A stretch of 64,000 nucleotides of DNA. It comes from Mycobacterium sp. SVM_VP21. GTDB lineage: Bacteria; Actinomycetota; Actinomycetes; Mycobacteriales; Mycobacteriaceae. The notes below the pieces were generated by a model. That model worked only from the letters and a program-made list of their open reading frames with translations, searched no databases and had not been told where the DNA came from. A program made the position numbers and the translations under genes. Numbering within the stretch: position 1 is the first letter of the stretch; each line of letters opens with the position of its first letter. The stretch covers positions 1,736,001 through 1,800,000 of the forward strand of contig CP101406.1 in the NCBI GenBank assembly GCA_024758765.1. The letters run 5' to 3'. Positions 61,069 through 64,000 of this stretch are shown here, piece after piece.

Positions 61069-62790
61069 TTAGCCGGCTCCGAACGGGTCGATCACCCGCG
61101 AGAAGCGCTCGAGTTGCACCGGCGGGCCCTCCGGCGGAGGCGGCGGCAACACCTCGGCGTTGCCGTCGACGACCCGGATGACCGTCGCGCTGGCCCGGTT
61201 GTAGTTCAGGGTGCCGTGCTGGAAGTTCTGGCCCACCCACTCCGGTTCGGCGAGCTCGGCGCTGGTCGGCAGCCCGAGCACGCCACGCTCATAACCCAGC
61301 GATGCCCAGGCGTCGTAGATGGCCCCGGTGATCGGCTGCGCGCCGGTCTCCGGCGACCAGTAGACCGCGCCGTGTTCGAAGGTGGCGTACTTGGTGGACC
61401 CCTCGCCGATCGCCTCCGGGGACGTCGGGGCGCCGAGCATGCCCTCCGCGCCGCCCAGTTCCATCCAGCGGGTGTGGATGGCGCCGCCCTCCATCACCCG
61501 GGCGAGGTCTTCGGGCCCGGGCGGTTCGTTGAACCGGGCGGCGATCTCCCGAATCTCGTTGAGTGCGACGTAGCCCTGCTCGCCGGGGCACTCGGTCGCG
61601 TCGAGGTCGCGGTGGCCGATGATCGAGGGCAGCATCAGTGACGCACCACGCGGGAAGTGGGTGAACGAGCCGCCGGCGGAGACCAGCTGCGTGACACCGC
61701 GTGGATCGGTGCGGTCCAGGCCCAGCCGCCAGCCCAACAACCGGCCGACCGTCTCGAGTTGGATCGGCGGGGGAGGTGCGTCGTCGAAGGTGCCGATCAT
61801 GGACACCCCCCAGGTGTTGCTGTTGAACCCGCCCGCGTGGCTGCCCATGATGCCCCGGGCCAGACCGCCGGCCCGGCCCTCGAAAACCTGGCCGTACTTG
61901 TCCACCAGTGCGTTGTAGCCGATGTCGCACCAGCCCAGGGTGCGGGTGTGATAGGCGTAGATCGCCCGGATGATCTCCGCGGAGTCTTCGGGGGCGTAGT
62001 CGTTGGAGCCTGCGGTGTGGTGCACCACGGCCGCGTGGACCGGGCCGCTCTCCACGGGCTTGCCGCACCGGCCGTAGGCGCCCGCGCCCCAGTGGCTGCG
62101 CGGAATGATGTTGGGGGGCTGGCCCGGGCCCAGCACCGCCTTGGGCGGTTGCCACTGTGTGTCGGCCGGGGCCTTGGGCGGCGTGATCAGCACCGCGGAG
62201 ACGTTCTGGGCGAAGGGTTGCGCGGCGGTGGCCGGCACATAACCGAGATCGCCCGGGGCGGAGTTCCTAGGGGCCGGCTCCGACTTGGTTGGGGAGCCCT
62301 TGGTTGTGGCCGGCCCTTTAGCCTTGGGCTTGGGTTGAGCTGGATCGCCGGTTCGGGTCACCGCGATCTGTACTGCTGTGGTCCGGCCGACGAACACCGG
62401 TTCGGTCCCGTCCGGGCCGGGAGCGGGTGCATCGGCCGGCCGGGGGCCCGGGGTCTCCTGCTTGGTCTCGTGCGCGGTCGCATACCAGGGCCCCCAGGAC
62501 CCGTCGGCGCGCTTGGCGCGGATCCGTGCCGACGTGCCGCTCAGGTCGGCGCCGGTGAGCGCGACCATGGTGAACGGTTCGTCCTGGGTGATCTCGCGGA
62601 CGGTGACGCCCGGTTCCAGGTTTGGCAGCGGCTGCTGGTTCAGCTTGGTCGCGGCAGCGCTGGGGGGCGTCTCAGAGGCGTCGATCGACTTGAAGCCCGA
62701 CCCGGAGTTCAACGCCCACGGCAGGATCAGCACGGTCGCGAGAGACGCGGTCAGCTTGATCGTCGGCGGGGGACGACGACGGGTTGGCAC
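61069..62790 (-). CDS. Secreted peptidoglycan-recognition-type amidase with LGFP repeats (Rv3811-like)
   Basis: A 573-aa exported protein. An N-terminal signal/anchor (residues about 10-30) is followed by a Pro-rich region, then the PGRP/amidase-2 domain (about 235-420) with VVHHTAGSNDYAPEDSAEIIRAIYAYH, GSHAGGFNSNTWGVSMIG and zinc-type GHRDLDATECPG. It should cleave N-acetylmuramoyl-L-alanine bonds. C-terminal LGFP-like repeats (LGAPTSPEAIGEGSTKYATFEHGAVYWSP, LGLPTSAELAEPEW) bind the mycolyl-arabinogalactan layer. Rv3811 (539 aa) is the counterpart. It is transcribed alone on the minus strand. Confidence 0.9.
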   Translation of the reverse strand: MPTRRRPPPTIKLTASLATVLILPWALNSGSGFKSIDASETPPSAAATKLNQQPLPNLEPGVTVREITQDEPFTMVALTGADLSGTSARIRAKRADGSWGPWYATAHETKQETPGPRPADAPAPGPDGTEPVFVGRTTAVQIAVTRTGDPAQPKPKAKGPATTKGSPTKSEPAPRNSAPGDLGYVPATAAQPFAQNVSAVLITPPKAPADTQWQPPKAVLGPGQPPNIIPRSHWGAGAYGRCGKPVESGPVHAAVVHHTAGSNDYAPEDSAEIIRAIYAYHTRTLGWCDIGYNALVDKYGQVFEGRAGGLARGIMGSHAGGFNSNTWGVSMIGTFDDAPPPPIQLETVGRLLGWRLGLDRTDPRGVTQLVSAGGSFTHFPRGASLMLPSIIGHRDLDATECPGEQGYVALNEIREIAARFNEPPGPEDLARVMEGGAIHTRWMELGGAEGMLGAPTSPEAIGEGSTKYATFEHGAVYWSPETGAQPITGAIYDAWASLGYERGVLGLPTSAELAEPEWVGQNFQHGTLNYNRASATVIRVVDGNAEVLPPPPPEGPPVQLERFSRVIDPFGAG

Positions 62791-62873
62791 GTGCTGATGT
62801 TACGTATGTGTCATGTGTTGTTGGTGATGCGACACGCGTCCTCCAACACCGGCCGCTTTCCTGGGCATTGTTA

Positions 62874-62930
62874 ACGGCACCGCAGAGTCTTCCGGTGCCC
62901 GCCGGATGCGGGCTGACTCTGCGGTGCCGT
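62874..62930. terminator. Hairpin with 16-bp perfect stem downstream of erp
   Basis: Positions 62874-62889 pair perfectly with 62915-62930; the 25-nt loop contains a CCCGC/GCGGG mini-hairpin. It lies 32 bp past the erp stop in the direction of transcription and before the amidase promoter. The stem shares GACTCTGCG with the hairpin at 61005. Confidence 0.7.
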
Positions 62931-62961
62931 CGGGGCGGAACAGCTCCGCTGTTGTGTCTGG

Positions 62962-63888
62962 TTAGGGCAGCGGCGGGGCCGGGGCGGCAACTGCCGGTCC
63001 GGCCCCCTGCGCGGCCTGCGCGATGGACGGGATCACCACACCCTTGAGCAGGTCGATGGCCTGTCCGGCGCCCAGCTGGTTGGCGGCGCTCATCAGGTCG
63101 CTGACCAGACCGCCGCTACCGCTGCCGCTCTCCGGCATGCCCAGGGACGGGTCGCCGAGGATCGGGTAGGTGCCGTCCAGGCCGGGGTCCAGGCCCACCG
63201 GCGAGGTGAGCGGCAGTCCGTCGGACCCGAGCAGGCCGGTATCCGGGCTGGTCAACCCCGGGCTGGTCAACCCCGGGCTGGTCAGGCCGGGGCTGGTCAA
63301 GGGGCTGGTCAGGCCGGGGCTGGTCAATCCCGGGCTGGTCAAGCCGGAATCGGTCAGCGGAGGCGTGGTCAGGCCGGGTGTGGTCAGACCAGATGTGGTG
63401 GACACACCGGGCGTGCCCAGCGGCGGCGTCGACAGTGACGGAGTGGTCAGCGACGGGTCAGTGAGCCCCGGCGTGCCCAGCCCGGGCGAGGTGAGCCCCG
63501 GTGTGCCCAGTCCGGGCGAGGTGAGCCCCGGTGTGCCCAGTCCGGGCGAGGTGAGCCCCGGCGCGCCCAGGGACGGGTCGGTGAGGCCCGGTGCGCCCAG
63601 CCCCGGTGAAGTCAGGCCGGGGTACATCCCCGTCGAGGCGGCTCCGTTGGTGAAGCCGGGCACCGGCGGGAGGTTCACCCCGAACTGGGACAGCCCCTGG
63701 GTGAGGGCGGTGATCAGCTCACTGGGCAGGTCGGCCACGGACGAAGCCGCGACAAAGTCATGGTGCTGGGGCGCGCTATTGTGGGCGGCCAGCTCGGACA
63801 CTGCGACAACTGCGAACGGACTCGCGACCGCCAGGGCGGCGACTGCGCTCATGGTTGTCGAGAGCCTGCGTCGACGTCGGTTCGGCAC
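62962..63888 (-). CDS. erp: Exported repetitive protein Erp
   Basis: A 308-aa cell-surface protein. N-terminal signal sequence VPNRRRRRLSTTMSAVAALAVASPF matches Erp/PirG. The middle (about residues 85-225) is made of PGLTSPGLG-like pentapeptide repeats, about 25 copies in PGLTS, PGLGT and PSLTT forms. The C-terminal domain has a conserved ILGDPSLG and a hydrophobic helix region (AIDLLKGVVIPSIAQAAQ). Erp repeat number varies widely between species, and in M. tuberculosis Erp is needed for virulence. The GTG at 63888 follows GAGGAGACTTCC. It lies beside the PGRP amidase, as Rv3810-Rv3811. Confidence 0.93.
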   Translation of the reverse strand: MPNRRRRRLSTTMSAVAALAVASPFAVVAVSELAAHNSAPQHHDFVAASSVADLPSELITALTQGLSQFGVNLPPVPGFTNGAASTGMYPGLTSPGLGAPGLTDPSLGAPGLTSPGLGTPGLTSPGLGTPGLTSPGLGTPGLTDPSLTTPSLSTPPLGTPGVSTTSGLTTPGLTTPPLTDSGLTSPGLTSPGLTSPLTSPGLTSPGLTSPGLTSPDTGLLGSDGLPLTSPVGLDPGLDGTYPILGDPSLGMPESGSGSGGLVSDLMSAANQLGAGQAIDLLKGVVIPSIAQAAQGAGPAVAAPAPPLP

Positions 63889-64000
63889 GGAAGTCTCCTC
63901 AATATGTTTTGCCGTCAGGCCCCGCACTGCTTCTCCGCTTCGGGGGCCGTCGTGGCGCTTACTGCGCTTGCATCTGTCCTACGTGACCGACGGTACGCGT
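63889..64000. other. erp upstream region
   Basis: The last 112 bases hold the erp ribosome site and part of its promoter. No other feature is seen before the window ends. Confidence 0.5.

Noticed and set aside
61657..62874. 405-aa plus-strand frame opposite the PGRP amidase
   Set aside because: Antisense, low-complexity Gly/Arg/Ala sequence with no family features.
63226..63620. Short repeated units that resemble a CRISPR or VNTR array
   Set aside because: They are in frame and encode the PGLTS-type repeats of Erp; there are no unique spacers.

Overview
The window is high-GC DNA from a mycobacterium. Hallmarks are an antigen 85 mycolyltransferase, an MmpS/MmpL operon, Erp, EspR, EthR/EthA, the Lsr2-unrelated H-NS-like protein, a mycobacterial PepA, and a PGRS-type Gly/Ala-rich protein. 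Many genes match, in order, genes I know from M. tuberculosis H37Rv. The surroundings differ enough (carboxylic acid reductase, DUF1275 protein, extra glnA, GDT1-type transporter, Gln at SodA position 145) that it is a non-tuberculous species. A slow-growing M. terrae-like (Mycolicibacter) strain is plausible, but this is inference.

Layout. 0-4.5 kb: the end of an SGNH acyltransferase gene, a carboxylic acid reductase, and a 58-aa small ORF. 4.5-14 kb: an Rv0116c-Rv0130-like block (L,D-transpeptidase, DUF2231 protein, EF-G2, PepA, DUF1275, Ag85C-like, CoA transferase, HtdZ), ending in a MinD-like ATPase. 14-22 kb: nitrogen assimilation, with glnA divergent from gltBD. 22-47 kb: a block that runs down through homologues of Rv3855 to Rv3834. 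It holds the ethR/ethA pair, hns-rraA-yggS, a copC/ycnI operon, espR, a GDT1 transporter, sodA, glpQ1, bfrB, an LCP protein, a PGRS-glycosidase chimera, an IdeR-type DUF2470 gene, pheA, a phosphoglycerate mutase-like gene and serS. 47-53 kb: an mmpS-mmpL operon with two secreted proteins, bracketed by two paralogous TetR genes. 53-64 kb: a TetR/flavoenzyme pair with matching operators, a metallo-beta-lactamase/Rieske protein, three tandem PlsC acyltransferases plus a HAD phosphatase, a PGRP amidase and erp.

How the parts work together. GlnA with GltBD forms a GS-GOGAT pair. EthR represses the divergent EthA monooxygenase through a regularly spaced operator. IdeR-type boxes sit in front of bfrB and the DUF2470 gene. 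The TetR at 53.6 kb has a palindrome on each side and probably controls both flanking transcription units. Several genes (ethR, ethA, pheA, serS and others) have a TAnnnT hexamer 6-8 nt before the start codon, the signature of leaderless mycobacterial promoters. Convergent gene ends are marked by long perfect hairpins without U-tracts.

The least explained items are a cluster of DnaA-box-like sequences at 33.3 kb far from any dnaA gene, two unrelated 55-58 bp interspersed repeat families (one entering a signal-peptide coding region), the PGRS-endoglycoceramidase chimera, and three conserved-looking small ORFs. No rRNA, tRNA, CRISPR array or complete insertion sequence was seen.
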